From Armatimonadota bacterium (GTDB lineage Bacteria; Armatimonadota; Fimbriimonadia; Fimbriimonadales; Fimbriimonadaceae): a DNA stretch of 64,000 nt. The translations under genes and the position numbers were made by a program. Shown piece by piece: positions 17,466 to 26,683 of this stretch. The stretch lies in assembly GCA_016125185.1 (NCBI GenBank), contig WGMG01000006.1, forward strand, positions 1,302,001-1,366,000. Reading direction: 5' to 3'. Numbering within the stretch: the stretch's first letter is position 1; the number at the start of each line of letters is the position of its first letter. A model generated the notes under the pieces. That model was given only the letters and a program-made list of their open reading frames with translations, was not told the DNA's origin and searched no databases.

Positions 17466-18776
17466 ATGGCCAATCTCTTCGAATCCGACGAATTCGAGAA
17501 GGACTCGCCGCGTCCGTTGGCCGACCGCCTCCGCCCTCAATCCCTCGATGAGGTCTTGGGTCAGGATCATTTGCTCGGCCCGGGTGGACCGATTCGCCGC
17601 ATGGCCGACGTCGGTCGCTTATCGTCGATGATCCTATGGGGACCGCCAGGAACCGGCAAAACCACCATCGCCCGCCTGCTCGCCCACACCACCGGCTACC
17701 ATTACGAACAGCTCTCCGCCGTCTTTTCCGGCGTCGCCGACCTGAAAAAGGTCTTCGAAGCCGCTAAACTCCGACGTCAATCCGGGCATCAAACCCTCCT
17801 CTTCGTCGATGAGATTCACCGGTTCAACCGAGCCCAGCAGGACGGCTTCCTCCCATTCGTCGAGCAAGGCATTGTCACGCTAGTGGGCGCGACCACCGAG
17901 AACCCATCGTTCGAGCTCAACGGAGCGCTTTTGTCGCGTTGTCAGGTTTTTGTCTTACGACGCCTCGACGAAACCGCCCTCGAAGAGCTTCTGCGAAAGG
18001 CTCAAGACCACAACGAGCGAGCGTTGCCCCTCACTCCCGAAGCCCGCACCGCCCTTCTCGCTCTAGCCGATGGCGACGGACGCTACCTGCTCACCCTCGC
18101 CGAAACCCTGTTCAACATCGGTCCGTCCGAACCCTTGTCCGTCACCGAACTCAGCCAACTCCTCCAAAAACGAAGCCCTGCTTACGATAAAGATCGCGAG
18201 GAGCACTACAACCTGATCTCGGCGCTCCACAAGTCCATTCGTGGTTCCGATCCAGACGCCGCCCTCTATTGGCTAGCGCGAATGTTGGTAGGGGGCGAAG
18301 ACCCTCTCTTCATTGCCCGACGATTGATGCGAGCCGCCAGCGAAGACATCGGTGCCGCCGATCCGCTCTCGCTCCTACTTGCCAACGCCGCCAAGGACGC
18401 TTATGACTTTATGGGTTCGCCCGAGGGTGAATTGGCCCTCGCCCAACTGACGGTCCACCTCGCCTGCGCGCCGAAGTCGAACGCCGTGTACACCGCCTTC
18501 GGCGCAGCCATGCGCGCCGCCCGAGAGACCGGTTCCCTAATGCCTCCCGCCCATATCCTCAACGCCCCCACCAAGCTGATGAAAAACCTCGGGTACGGCA
18601 AGGGTTACGAATATGACCACGACGCCGAAGAAGGCTTCTCGGGTCAAAACTACTTCCCGGACGGCATGCCCAGACAGAACTTCTATCAGCCAAAAGGCGA
18701 AGGTGCGGAGGCGAAGATCAGAGAGCGACTAGAGCGGTGGGCGGCGATCCGAGTCGACAAAGCCCCAAAGGCTTAA
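17466..18776 (+). CDS. rarA: Replication-associated recombination protein A (AAA+ ATPase)
   Basis: 436-residue clamp-loader-like ATPase (RarA/MgsA/WRNIP1). RPQSLDEVLGQ, Walker A GPPGTGKT at 59-66, Walker B LLFVDEIHRF, and sensor 1 TLVGATTENPSFE are all standard. The C-terminal region, RMLVGGEDPLFIARRLMRAASEDIG onward, is the family's tetramerisation part. It acts at stalled replication forks. The start is taken at ATG 17466; a GTG 6 bases upstream would add two residues. The stop overlaps the convergent hypothetical gene by four bases. Confidence 0.95.
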   Translation: MANLFESDEFEKDSPRPLADRLRPQSLDEVLGQDHLLGPGGPIRRMADVGRLSSMILWGPPGTGKTTIARLLAHTTGYHYEQLSAVFSGVADLKKVFEAAKLRRQSGHQTLLFVDEIHRFNRAQQDGFLPFVEQGIVTLVGATTENPSFELNGALLSRCQVFVLRRLDETALEELLRKAQDHNERALPLTPEARTALLALADGDGRYLLTLAETLFNIGPSEPLSVTELSQLLQKRSPAYDKDREEHYNLISALHKSIRGSDPDAALYWLARMLVGGEDPLFIARRLMRAASEDIGAADPLSLLLANAAKDAYDFMGSPEGELALAQLTVHLACAPKSNAVYTAFGAAMRAARETGSLMPPAHILNAPTKLMKNLGYGKGYEYDHDAEEGFSGQNYFPDGMPRQNFYQPKGEGAEAKIRERLERWAAIRVDKAPKA

Positions 18777-19339
18777 GAGTCGTTAAGAAGCTTGACAAGT
18801 TTCACGCACACTTCTTCTTCTTTCGAAGTTCTAGTTGCCGAATCCTTCAGCTCGTTCAAGTAGGTGGCTGCCAACTCTACGACACCCGGATTGCTGAAGA
18901 TTTCACCTGCACGGGGAGGTCCGTATCGAGAAGGCTGGTCTTTGGTTTCTTTGGCAATCCACTTCAGAGCGACATCAGCTCGACCGAAGTCCCTTCGAAT
19001 GATCACCGTTAAGCTTCTAGCACAGGTAGGGACTTCCTGCCGCATGTAGAGAGTCAAGGCCGACATCAAAACAATTCCCGTAAATACCAGCCAGATTGCG
19101 CGCCTCACATTGTCGTTGGTCATAAAAGTCACGCCAACGAAGCAGAAGAGGCCAACTGAGTAAATTGCGACAAGCGAATTTCTAAAATGCTTCAATCGCT
19201 GATCGTAGCGCTCGATCAGTCCCAAATAGGAGCTGGCATCAGCATCGGATAGAAGTTGCTTGAGGACTGAAACTCGGAGAGATTTAAGGCCTTTTTCGAC
19301 CTCGTTTGAGATAGTGCGGTCTAACTCGTCTAGACTCAT
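18773..19339 (-). CDS. Hypothetical protein with two membrane segments
   Basis: 188-residue protein, not recognised. The start at the ATG ending at 19339 (MSLDELDRTISN) is supported by GGGGA 6 bases upstream. A charged helical N-terminal half (about 50 residues) is followed by two membrane segments (about 57-75 and 84-101), then a soluble C-terminal part. The layout resembles small 2-TM sensor or effector proteins, but no motif allows a call. It overlaps the end of rarA by 4 bases (convergent). Confidence 0.7.
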   Translation of the reverse strand: MSLDELDRTISNEVEKGLKSLRVSVLKQLLSDADASSYLGLIERYDQRLKHFRNSLVAIYSVGLFCFVGVTFMTNDNVRRAIWLVFTGIVLMSALTLYMRQEVPTCARSLTVIIRRDFGRADVALKWIAKETKDQPSRYGPPRAGEIFSNPGVVELAATYLNELKDSATRTSKEEEVCVKLVKLLNDS

Positions 19340-19395
19340 CAACGATCCCCGCCAATAAATCTGCAAACTGCTAGTCGCAGACTGCTAACTAAAAA

Positions 19396-19482
19396 TGGTG
19401 CCCAAGAAAGGACTCGAACCTTCACCCCCTTGCGAGGACTAGTACCTGAAACTAGCGCGTCTACCAATTTCGCCACCTGGGC
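19396..19482 (-). tRNA. tRNA-Leu, anticodon CAG
   Basis: 87-base cloverleaf on the minus strand. The acceptor arm GCCCAGG pairs with the 3' end; a D-arm with AAATTGGTAGAC and an anticodon arm CTAGT-TTCAGGT-ACTAG give anticodon CAG. A long variable arm (CCTCGCAAGGGGG) marks class II, and the T-arm contains GGTTCGAGTCC. The CCA end is encoded. It lies between the hypothetical gene and pilB. Confidence 0.95.
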
Positions 19483-19603
19483 AAGTGGAGTCAAAAATAT
19501 ACCCGGTCAACGACCAATTCGTGCAAAAAACCAATAGAAATTCTGCACCTGATTGCCGATCATTCCCCTAAGGGAACGTGTCCCCCGAGGTTTTTACGGT
19601 TCT

Positions 19604-21304
19604 ATGGTTCTGACAGGAGAACATTTTCTTCAAGAAGGGTTGATCTCAGAAGATCAGCTTAGTCAGGCCATCACAAAGCAGCGCGAACTTGACAACAAGG
19701 AGTCGCTCGCAAAGATTCTGGTCCAACTCGGATTCATCACCGAGCGCGACCGCGTCCGGTGTCTGGGCAAGGTATGGGGTGTCCCGTTCGCCGACGTTAG
19801 CGATGTGATTCCACGGCCCGAGGCCCTTGAACTGCTCAGCATCAAGAATGCCCGCAAATTCAAAGCCCTGCCGATCGAGCGACACGGCAACCGAATTCTG
19901 GTCGCCATGGCCAATCCGCTCGACATCTTCGCGATCGACGAGATTCGTCTGACGACCGGCCTCGACGTCGAACCGATGATCGGCATCGAAGAAGACATCG
20001 TCAACGCGCTTCAGCAGTACTACCGAAGCGAAGGCGAAGTCATCGCCGGCGTTATTCGCGACTTCGATGGTAGCGAGCTCAGCATTCAGGCTCCTGCCGA
20101 AGAGGAGGAGGAGCAGGAAGCCGACGACGCGCCGATCATCCGACTTGCCAACCTGATCATCAGCCAAGGCGTTATCGACAAAGCGTCGGACATCCACATC
20201 GAGCCACAGAAAGACGGCCTCCGCGTCCGATACCGCATCGACGGCGTGCTGATGGAAGGCATGAACCTACCCAAAAAGGTCAGCGCCGCACTCGCCAGTC
20301 GCTTTAAGATCATCGCCAACATGGACATCGCCGAGAAGCGCGTCCCCCAGGACAACCGAATCTCGATGAACGTCTCCGGTAAGGAGTTCGACTTCCGCGT
20401 TAGCACCCTACCGTGCGTCTATGGCGAAAAGATCGTCATGCGCGTCCTCGATAAAGGCAGTATCAAAGTCGGTCTCAACCGGCTTGGCCTTCTCGAAAAC
20501 AACCTGATGCTCTTGGAGGATATGTGTTCCAAAACCTACGGCATTATCCTCGTCACCGGTCCCACTGGCTCGGGTAAGTCGACGACGCTGTACTCCGTCC
20601 TCAATCACATCAACACCGGCGACAACAACATTATCACGATTGAGGACCCGGTCGAATACGAGCTTTCCGGCATCAACCAGTGCGGCGTCAACGTCCGCGC
20701 GGGCATGACATTTGCCGCTGGCCTTCGTGCCATGCTCCGCCAAGACCCGGACGTGATCATGGTTGGTGAAATGCGCGACAGCGAAACCGCCACCATCGCG
20801 ATGGAAGCCGCTCTGACCGGACACTTGGTTCTGTCCACGCTTCACACCAACGACGCGCCATCCGCCCCAACCCGACTGATGGACATGGGCGTCGAGTCGT
20901 TCCTCATCTCATCTTCGATCATTGGTATTCTCGCCCAGCGACTGATCCGCGTCACCTGCAACAGCTGTAAAGAGTCCTACCAAGTCAAAAAGCAGGACGT
21001 TTTGCGGTTCGGCTTCGAGCTTCCGCACCACCTGATGAACGACGGTTCCGACTCGATCACCCTCTACCGTGGCATCGGTTGCGATAAGTGCAAGCGAACC
21101 GGCTATAAGGGTCGAACCGGTATTCACGAGCTCATGATCGTGACCGACGAAATTCGCGACCTCATCCTGAAGGAAGAAGCCGCACACGTGCTGCGCAGCA
21201 CCGCCCAAAAGAACGGAATGCAGAGCCTTCAGGACGACGCGCTGGCCAAGGTGCTCCTTGGCGTCACCACTATCGACGAAGTCGTCCGCGTCATTTACGC
21301 ATAA
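19604..21304 (+). CDS. pilB: Type IV pilus assembly ATPase PilB (GspE/PilB family)
   Basis: About 566 residues from ATG 19604 (MVLTGEHFLQEGL); a TTG 51 bases upstream is in frame but gives a poor N-terminus. The N-terminal MshEN/T2SSE-N domain is residues 1-150. The ATPase core has Walker A GPTGSGKSTT, the Asp box region, Walker B DPDVIMVGEMRD and the His box LSTLHTNDA. A zinc-binding insert has CNSCKESYQ and GCDKCKRTGYKGRTG. It powers pilus extension at the inner membrane. pilT follows 56 bases downstream; no pilC or pilM-Q genes are adjacent. Confidence 0.93.
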   Translation: MVLTGEHFLQEGLISEDQLSQAITKQRELDNKESLAKILVQLGFITERDRVRCLGKVWGVPFADVSDVIPRPEALELLSIKNARKFKALPIERHGNRILVAMANPLDIFAIDEIRLTTGLDVEPMIGIEEDIVNALQQYYRSEGEVIAGVIRDFDGSELSIQAPAEEEEEQEADDAPIIRLANLIISQGVIDKASDIHIEPQKDGLRVRYRIDGVLMEGMNLPKKVSAALASRFKIIANMDIAEKRVPQDNRISMNVSGKEFDFRVSTLPCVYGEKIVMRVLDKGSIKVGLNRLGLLENNLMLLEDMCSKTYGIILVTGPTGSGKSTTLYSVLNHINTGDNNIITIEDPVEYELSGINQCGVNVRAGMTFAAGLRAMLRQDPDVIMVGEMRDSETATIAMEAALTGHLVLSTLHTNDAPSAPTRLMDMGVESFLISSSIIGILAQRLIRVTCNSCKESYQVKKQDVLRFGFELPHHLMNDGSDSITLYRGIGCDKCKRTGYKGRTGIHELMIVTDEIRDLILKEEAAHVLRSTAQKNGMQSLQDDALAKVLLGVTTIDEVVRVIYA

Positions 21305-21360
21305 GATTTGAATCCAAGTATGGAAATAAATAAACGATATCAGACATTGAAAGGGGAAAA

Positions 21361-22680
21361 ATGAGCGAGGAATTTAACTGGAAGCAGTTTCTGAAGACCG
21401 AGGAGAATCTTTCTCCGGCGGTTCAGGAAGGAGCGATTGTCGATCCGCGGACCGGGGTCATGATCCATCAGCCGTACGAAAAGAAGGACGGCGAGGACAA
21501 GATCAATATCCATGCGTCCCAGACCCTTGCGGACCAAGAAGTCGACCAAAACCAATTCCAAATCGACTCCGATCGCCCGTCTGGATTCAGCAAAGAAGAG
21601 CTGAAATCGGTCACTGACTATCACATCGACGATATTCTACGCATCGCCCTCGAGCGAAAGGCTTCGGACATCCACATCACCGTCGGCCTGCCGCCGATGA
21701 TCCGCTTGGATGGTGAAATCATTCCGCTTCCCTTCCATGCTCTCACGCCCCGCGATGCTCGCCGACTGATTTACGACACCCTGACCAACGACCAGTTGGA
21801 GCGATTCGAAACCAAGCATGAGCTTGACTTTGGTTACTCGGTCAAGGACCTGGCCCGTTTCCGTTTCAACGTCTATATGCAACGCGGCTCGGTCGCTGGT
21901 GCGCTTCGAACGATTCCGACCATCATTCCTCCGTTCGAAAGCCTCGGCTTGCCTCAGGTCATCCGCGAGGTTTCCAAGCGAACGTCCGGCCTTATCCTTG
22001 TCACCGGTCCTACCGGCTCCGGTAAGACGACCACGATCGCCTCGATGATCGACGACATCAACGAGAACTATCCGGCTCACATTCTCACCATCGAAGACCC
22101 GATCGAATACATCCACAAGCACAAGCGATGTATGGTCAACCAACGCGAACTGCACCACGACACCTTCTCGCTCCACGACGCGCTCCGTGCCGTGCTCCGT
22201 GAAGACCCGGACATCATCCTCGTCGGTGAGTTGCGCGACCTTGAAACGATCGAAGCGGCTTTGACTCTGGCAGAAACCGGTCACCTCGTGTTCGGCACGC
22301 TTCACACGCGAAACGCTCCCGCGAGCGTTGACCGTATCGTCGACGTTTTCCCGTCTGACCAGCAAGATCAGATTCGCGTCCTTCTTGGTAACACCTTGGA
22401 GGGTATCGTCGCCCAACAGCTTCTGCCGAAGCTCGGCGGTGGTCGTATCGCGGCCATCGAGGTCATGCTCGGTTCGCCCGCTATCAAGAACCTCATCCGC
22501 GAAGGAAAGACGCACCAGATGTACTCGATCATCGAAATGTCGGGCGCGTCCGGTATGCAGACGATGGACCGATCGCTAGCCGATCACTACCGCGCTGGCA
22601 TCGTAACGTTCGAAGAGTGCCTCATGCGAGCCATCGACAAGGACACCTTCGCACGACTCGCCAAGGGCGTCGCGGCTTAG
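21361..22680 (+). CDS. pilT: Type IV pilus twitching motility ATPase PilT
   Basis: 439-residue retraction ATPase, longer than the usual 340-370 because of an N-terminal extension of about 80 residues rich in Lys, Glu and Asp. Core motifs: IALERKASDIHITVGLPP, Walker A GPTGSGKTTT, Asp box, Walker B DPDIILVGELRDLET, His box FGTLHT, and the AIRAGK-like region near the end (IREGKTHQMYSIIEMSGASGMQTMD). A strong AAGGGGA site lies 5 bases before the ATG, so unlike many genes here it has a normal leader. It is co-oriented with pilB. The extension could regulate the hexamer. Confidence 0.93.
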   Translation: MSEEFNWKQFLKTEENLSPAVQEGAIVDPRTGVMIHQPYEKKDGEDKINIHASQTLADQEVDQNQFQIDSDRPSGFSKEELKSVTDYHIDDILRIALERKASDIHITVGLPPMIRLDGEIIPLPFHALTPRDARRLIYDTLTNDQLERFETKHELDFGYSVKDLARFRFNVYMQRGSVAGALRTIPTIIPPFESLGLPQVIREVSKRTSGLILVTGPTGSGKTTTIASMIDDINENYPAHILTIEDPIEYIHKHKRCMVNQRELHHDTFSLHDALRAVLREDPDIILVGELRDLETIEAALTLAETGHLVFGTLHTRNAPASVDRIVDVFPSDQQDQIRVLLGNTLEGIVAQQLLPKLGGGRIAAIEVMLGSPAIKNLIREGKTHQMYSIIEMSGASGMQTMDRSLADHYRAGIVTFEECLMRAIDKDTFARLAKGVAA

Positions 22681-22687
22681 CAATCAG

Positions 22688-23260
22688 CTACTTAAAGACG
22701 CTCGTACCAGGCTTAACCGGAGGAATCTGGTTGAGCCATTCGGGTATTTCATCCTCGGCATAGCTGACTGCTTCCACCGTATAGGCGCTGAACAGCGGCT
22801 CGGCATCGATGCGCACCTGTGCCCGGTTGACCAGGACAGCGTAGGCCACCGGAGTCCCTCCTGCTCGGACGATGGCGTCGCGAGTTTCGAACAAACTCTT
22901 GCCAGTTGTTAGCACATCGTCCACAATCAGGACTCGAGATCCAGTCGGAATAGTCTTTCCTCGACGCAGGGTTTTCACCCCATTCTCCGTTTCCGCGTAG
23001 ACCGCAGGCTTGCCCATCTGACGCCCGACCTCGAACGCGATGATGATGCCGCCCGTCGTGGGCCCGCAGACGTAGTCGAACTCCAAATCCTTGTAGGCTT
23101 CGGCGATCTCGGAGCAGAGCGCGCTCAGCACATCTGGTCTCTCGATCACCCGAAATTTCTCGAAATAAACCTCGCTGTGGCGTCCGCTCGCCAGGATGAA
23201 ATGCCCCCTCAGAATGGCTCCCGACTCCTCCAGGAGCCGACCAAGATCAACTTTAGTCAC
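22688..23260 (-). CDS. pyrE: Orotate phosphoribosyltransferase
   Basis: 190 residues from the GTG ending at 23260 (MTKVDLGRLLEESGAI). An upstream ATG in frame would add 32 unlikely residues that reach into the divergent gene. The PRPP-binding motif VLIVDDVLTTGKS and the catalytic loop LRRGKTIPTG match OPRTase, which makes OMP from orotate and PRPP in pyrimidine synthesis. The GPTTGGIIIAFEVG segment is the conserved pyrophosphate loop. It is convergent with pilT (7-base gap) and divergent from the symporter gene (40-base gap). Confidence 0.92.
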   Translation of the reverse strand: MTKVDLGRLLEESGAILRGHFILASGRHSEVYFEKFRVIERPDVLSALCSEIAEAYKDLEFDYVCGPTTGGIIIAFEVGRQMGKPAVYAETENGVKTLRRGKTIPTGSRVLIVDDVLTTGKSLFETRDAIVRAGGTPVAYAVLVNRAQVRIDAEPLFSAYTVEAVSYAEDEIPEWLNQIPPVKPGTSVFK

Positions 23261-23300
23261 ACTAGTATTTTGGCGGAGATTCGGGCAGAATAGCGCAAGC

Positions 23301-24554
23301 ATGGATACCGGCCACGCAGAACCGCTCGAAACCACCGCCAAAAAGAATTGGTACACGCGGGTCCCGCTCTATATCAAAATCATCATCGCGTTGGTTTTGG
23401 GAGCGATTCTCGGCCTCATCGCCCCTGGTCAAGGCTGGGATATGGAGAAACTGAAGTGGATCTCCGATCTCGTCCTGCGCATGCTTCGCACCCTGGCGAC
23501 GCCGCTGATCTTTAGCGCTGTCCTTGGCAGCATCATCGGTGCAAACATCACCGGGAAGAAGGCGGGCCGACTCATGTGGCTGCTCATTTCCAACTCGGTC
23601 GTCGCCATCGTCATCGGCCTCGTCGTTGCCAATGTGCTTCAGCCGGGTCAGCACCTGCGCGATCACATGACCCAGGGCGCGGCGAGCAACAAAGAGCCTT
23701 ACAACCTTTGGCAGCACCTCTTCGATAGCATCCCCAGCGACTTCATCACGCCGTTCCAGAAGAACGACATTATCAGCATTCTCGTCCTCGCCATCGCCTT
23801 GGGTTGTGCCATGAGAATCCTGCTCCATTCGTCAAACGAGCAGGTCTCGCGAAGCGTCCGCTCGCTGCAGAACGTCCTCAACGCCCTTTTCCAAATCGTC
23901 ATCACCGTTCTCAAGTGGGTTTTTGAACTTGTACCATTGGCTGTCTTTGCCGTCGTCGCGCGGGTCGTCGGAAGCGGTGGACTCGGCAAACTTGCCGCGA
24001 TGGGCTACTGGATCGGATCGGTCGTCACCGCTCTCGCCCTGATGATGGCGTTCTATCTCATTCGAATGATGATTTCGTCCAAGACCAAACCGTGGGACTT
24101 CCTCCGGGGCGGCTCCGACGCCTTCGCCATGGCCTTCTCGACCGCATCTTCTGCCGCCACGCTACCGGTCACCTATCGGTGTGCAACCGACAAGCTCGGA
24201 ATTCGGCCCGATAACGCGAACATGGGAATCATGGTCGGCGGCACATTCAATCACGATGGCACCGCCCTCTACGAAGCCATGGCCGCGCTCCTAATCGCCC
24301 AAGGCCTCGGCCAGCACCTCAACATCTCTCAACAGATCGTCGTGGTTCTCATGGCCATCATCGCCAGCGTCGGCGCGGCCGGAATTCCCGAAGCCGGACT
24401 CGTCACGATGATCGCCGTTTTCCACGCGGTCAACCTACCCATCGAGTACATCCCGATGCTCCTCACAGTCGACTGGTTCCTGGATCGATGCCGAACGACC
24501 ATCAATGTGATGGGCGACATGGCGTCCACGTGCATCCTCGATGCGAAAGACTAG
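23301..24554 (+). CDS. Dicarboxylate/amino acid:cation symporter (DAACS family)
   Basis: 417-residue membrane transporter from ATG 23301 (MDTGHAEPLETT). Eight or more hydrophobic segments, the Ser-rich reentrant loop AFSTASSAATLPVT, the TM7 region GGTFNHDGTALYEAMAAL (variant of the NMDGT motif) and a C-terminal VDWFLDRCRTTINVMGD (Asp/Arg substrate-contact region) identify the GltP/DctA group, which imports glutamate, aspartate or C4-dicarboxylates with H+ or Na+. The Arg in DRCRTTINV suggests acidic substrates. It overlaps the convergent protease gene by four bases. Confidence 0.93.
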   Translation: MDTGHAEPLETTAKKNWYTRVPLYIKIIIALVLGAILGLIAPGQGWDMEKLKWISDLVLRMLRTLATPLIFSAVLGSIIGANITGKKAGRLMWLLISNSVVAIVIGLVVANVLQPGQHLRDHMTQGAASNKEPYNLWQHLFDSIPSDFITPFQKNDIISILVLAIALGCAMRILLHSSNEQVSRSVRSLQNVLNALFQIVITVLKWVFELVPLAVFAVVARVVGSGGLGKLAAMGYWIGSVVTALALMMAFYLIRMMISSKTKPWDFLRGGSDAFAMAFSTASSAATLPVTYRCATDKLGIRPDNANMGIMVGGTFNHDGTALYEAMAALLIAQGLGQHLNISQQIVVVLMAIIASVGAAGIPEAGLVTMIAVFHAVNLPIEYIPMLLTVDWFLDRCRTTINVMGDMASTCILDAKD

Positions 24555-25729
24555 CCTTTCGGGTCGTTGATCAGCAAAACGCGTTCGACTTCGGCCCGAT
24601 AAAGCTCGCCTCGTCGGGACATGGCGATCTTCACCTTTGATCCTGGAGGGCCCTCAAGCTTTGCCCGCATTCGGTCGAAACCGATGTTCAACGCCTCGTC
24701 TCCGTCAACGCCGATCATAATGTCGCCCTTCTTGACGCCCGCCTTCGCGGCCGGACTGCCTTCCTGGACGTGGTACACCACGTAGCCCTTCCGGCCTTGG
24801 TCCCAAAAGACGTCCATGCCGATGCCGCCAACTTCGTCATCGCTCACCTTGCCGGTAAAGTTCTCCAGCCAAACGTAGCGTCGATCATAGTCAATGATGA
24901 TATTGAAGTTCTTCAGGAACCCGAATCCGACCGTTCCGTCCGAATCCGAAGAGCTCGAAGGCAGGTCGATCACATCCCAAATCGACGACTCCACCGGCAC
25001 ACCGAAAATGGTGAGCTTCGGCATTCGAACGTACCACGAGTCCACAACGCCTGATGCCACGCCCGCCGCCGTCATAAAGTTCGGCTTGCGCGAGATCGGC
25101 CAAATGCCGACCCGGTCTAAAACCTCTTTGTGGGTCGTTGCGTAAAACGAGTTGCCGGTGTCGAGGGCAAGGTGCATCGACTTCCCTTCCGCCGTCTTTA
25201 CCGCCAACTCGACGGCGTTGAAGCCTTGTGGAAGCATCTTCACCAAAAACGTTCGCTTATTGTCCGGCACCTTTTTCGTGATGTCGAACGATTGCGGATA
25301 GAACACAAACTTGCTCTTCTCAAAGTTGATTTCAGTGATCGTGTTCTTGATGACCGAGAAGCCCATGATGCCGTCGCAGTGGGTACCAAACGCCTCGGTG
25401 TAGCCGCTTGGCGGCGTCAAAACCGCTTTCGATGACTCATCCAGTGGCAAGTCCATCGTTCCCAATCGAAGCGACTTGATCGTCACCGTGGGAACTTCCA
25501 TCAGACCGACAAAGTCCTGCAGAGTCATCTTCCCGTCCGGCTTACCGAGATTGATGCTGTCGTCGAGAACCGTCCATCCGCCGAAGCCGGTGTCGAACAT
25601 CAGCGAGACCTTCTTCTTATTCACCTCGGCATCCACAATAAAGGCGGTATTCACCATCTTAAAGGGACACTCGCTGATTGCCTGCTTCGAGGCGTGCGCG
25701 GCCAGCAATAGGGGAAGAGCGGTCAACAT
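24551..25729 (-). CDS. Exported aspartyl protease family protein with PDZ domain
   Basis: 392 residues with a short signal (MLTALPLLLAAHA). Two retropepsin-like motifs, MFDTGFGGWTV (residues about 45-55) and LALDTGNSFYAT (about 187-198), suggest a two-lobed or duplicated aspartyl protease fold. A PDZ domain occupies the C-terminal 95 residues (EGSPAAKAGVKKGDIMIGVDG). The Asp-Thr-Gly motifs are intact, so peptidase activity is plausible. Role unknown; PDZ proteases of this type act on periplasmic proteins. TATCTT lies 9 bases before the ATG. Confidence 0.85.
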   Translation of the reverse strand: MLTALPLLLAAHASKQAISECPFKMVNTAFIVDAEVNKKKVSLMFDTGFGGWTVLDDSINLGKPDGKMTLQDFVGLMEVPTVTIKSLRLGTMDLPLDESSKAVLTPPSGYTEAFGTHCDGIMGFSVIKNTITEINFEKSKFVFYPQSFDITKKVPDNKRTFLVKMLPQGFNAVELAVKTAEGKSMHLALDTGNSFYATTHKEVLDRVGIWPISRKPNFMTAAGVASGVVDSWYVRMPKLTIFGVPVESSIWDVIDLPSSSSDSDGTVGFGFLKNFNIIIDYDRRYVWLENFTGKVSDDEVGGIGMDVFWDQGRKGYVVYHVQEGSPAAKAGVKKGDIMIGVDGDEALNIGFDRMRAKLEGPPGSKVKIAMSRRGELYRAEVERVLLINDPKG

Positions 25730-25738
25730 GATTCAATA

Positions 25739-25744
25739 AAGATA
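25739..25744 (-). promoter_or_regulatory. Candidate -10 element (TATCTT) of the aspartyl protease gene
   Basis: TATCTT on the minus strand ends 9 bases before the ATG, with no Shine-Dalgarno site between. Confidence 0.35.
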
Positions 25745-25781
25745 ACGTATGAACGCCCCAAAAGGTCCACCGTTTTCGTAC

Positions 25782-26579
25782 CTATTTTCGTCCTAGCGCC
25801 ATGTAGAGCGGCAGGGTGAGGAAGTTTCCGCCCAAGAACATTCCACAACAGCTACACGGAATATGGCCGATCAGCCATAGGAAGCTTCCCTTCCGGTGGA
25901 TGATGTCCATGATCATGTAGATGATGTTGGCAAATACCAGAATGTAGGGTCCAAAGCTCAGAACCGGGTTGGAAACCTTCATCGCAAAATCGCGCGTCGC
26001 ATCCGGGTTGTTTTCCTGCGCCGCCTTCATCAACTCGTTGATGTGCGGGAACAGTGTCGCCCAAAAATAAATGAAGAAGACGAATGTCAACGCGCTGATT
26101 CCCCAACCAATCGCCGTCCACTGCGGAGCCTTGTTGCGCAAAAACGCGATTCCTTCGTACGCAGGCTGGAAGCCTTCCATGGGCTCGCGCGGGTACGCCG
26201 CCGTTGGCGTGCTGAAATCCGGTGCTGCCGGAAGCTGGCTCAAAACGTTCTGAGCCCCGCTGTGCGACGGGTCCATGCTCAAAACTTCTTGGGCATACGA
26301 TCGCGCAAGATCGAACTGCTTCGCGTTCAACGCATGCACCGCCGCGTTGTACCGAACGCGCGTATCCGTTGGGGCCAGAGCCGCCGCGACCGAAAACGCC
26401 TCGGTGGCGTCGCTTACGTTTCCAAGTTGAGAAAGCGAGATCGCCTCGATGAGTTTCGCATCGGCGCTATTCGGGTCGGTGACCAAAACGGACCGGGAGA
26501 GTTCGAGGGCTTCAGAAAATTTCCCTGAGTTGACCAAATCCGTCGCTCGTTGAATCAGGGATCGCTGTTCTTCGCTCAT
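25782..26579 (-). CDS. TPR-repeat protein with C-terminal membrane segments
   Basis: 265 residues. Residues 1-115 contain three tetratricopeptide repeats (for example SGKFSEALELSRSVLVTDPNS and NAKQFDLARSYAQEVLSMDPSH). The C-terminal half has three hydrophobic segments (about 155-177, 208-230, 236-262), with a CSCCGMFLGGNF motif near the end. Likely a membrane-anchored scaffold with cytoplasmic TPRs; partners unknown. TAGAAT lies 9 bases before the ATG. It is divergent from the amino acid transporter operon. Confidence 0.85.
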   Translation of the reverse strand: MSEEQRSLIQRATDLVNSGKFSEALELSRSVLVTDPNSADAKLIEAISLSQLGNVSDATEAFSVAAALAPTDTRVRYNAAVHALNAKQFDLARSYAQEVLSMDPSHSGAQNVLSQLPAAPDFSTPTAAYPREPMEGFQPAYEGIAFLRNKAPQWTAIGWGISALTFVFFIYFWATLFPHINELMKAAQENNPDATRDFAMKVSNPVLSFGPYILVFANIIYMIMDIIHRKGSFLWLIGHIPCSCCGMFLGGNFLTLPLYMALGRK

Positions 26580-26588
26580 TTACAAGCG

Positions 26589-26594
26589 ATTCTA
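26589..26594 (-). promoter_or_regulatory. Candidate -10 element (TAGAAT) of the TPR gene
   Basis: TAGAAT on the minus strand ends 9 bases before the ATG ending at 26579. Confidence 0.45.
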
Positions 26595-26683
26595 CTTTGA
26601 GAACCAAGAAATTAACGCCAAATTTCTGTATACTTTCGGCACTCGGATCGTTGACACGTCGTTAACACGAACAAGGTGAACCA

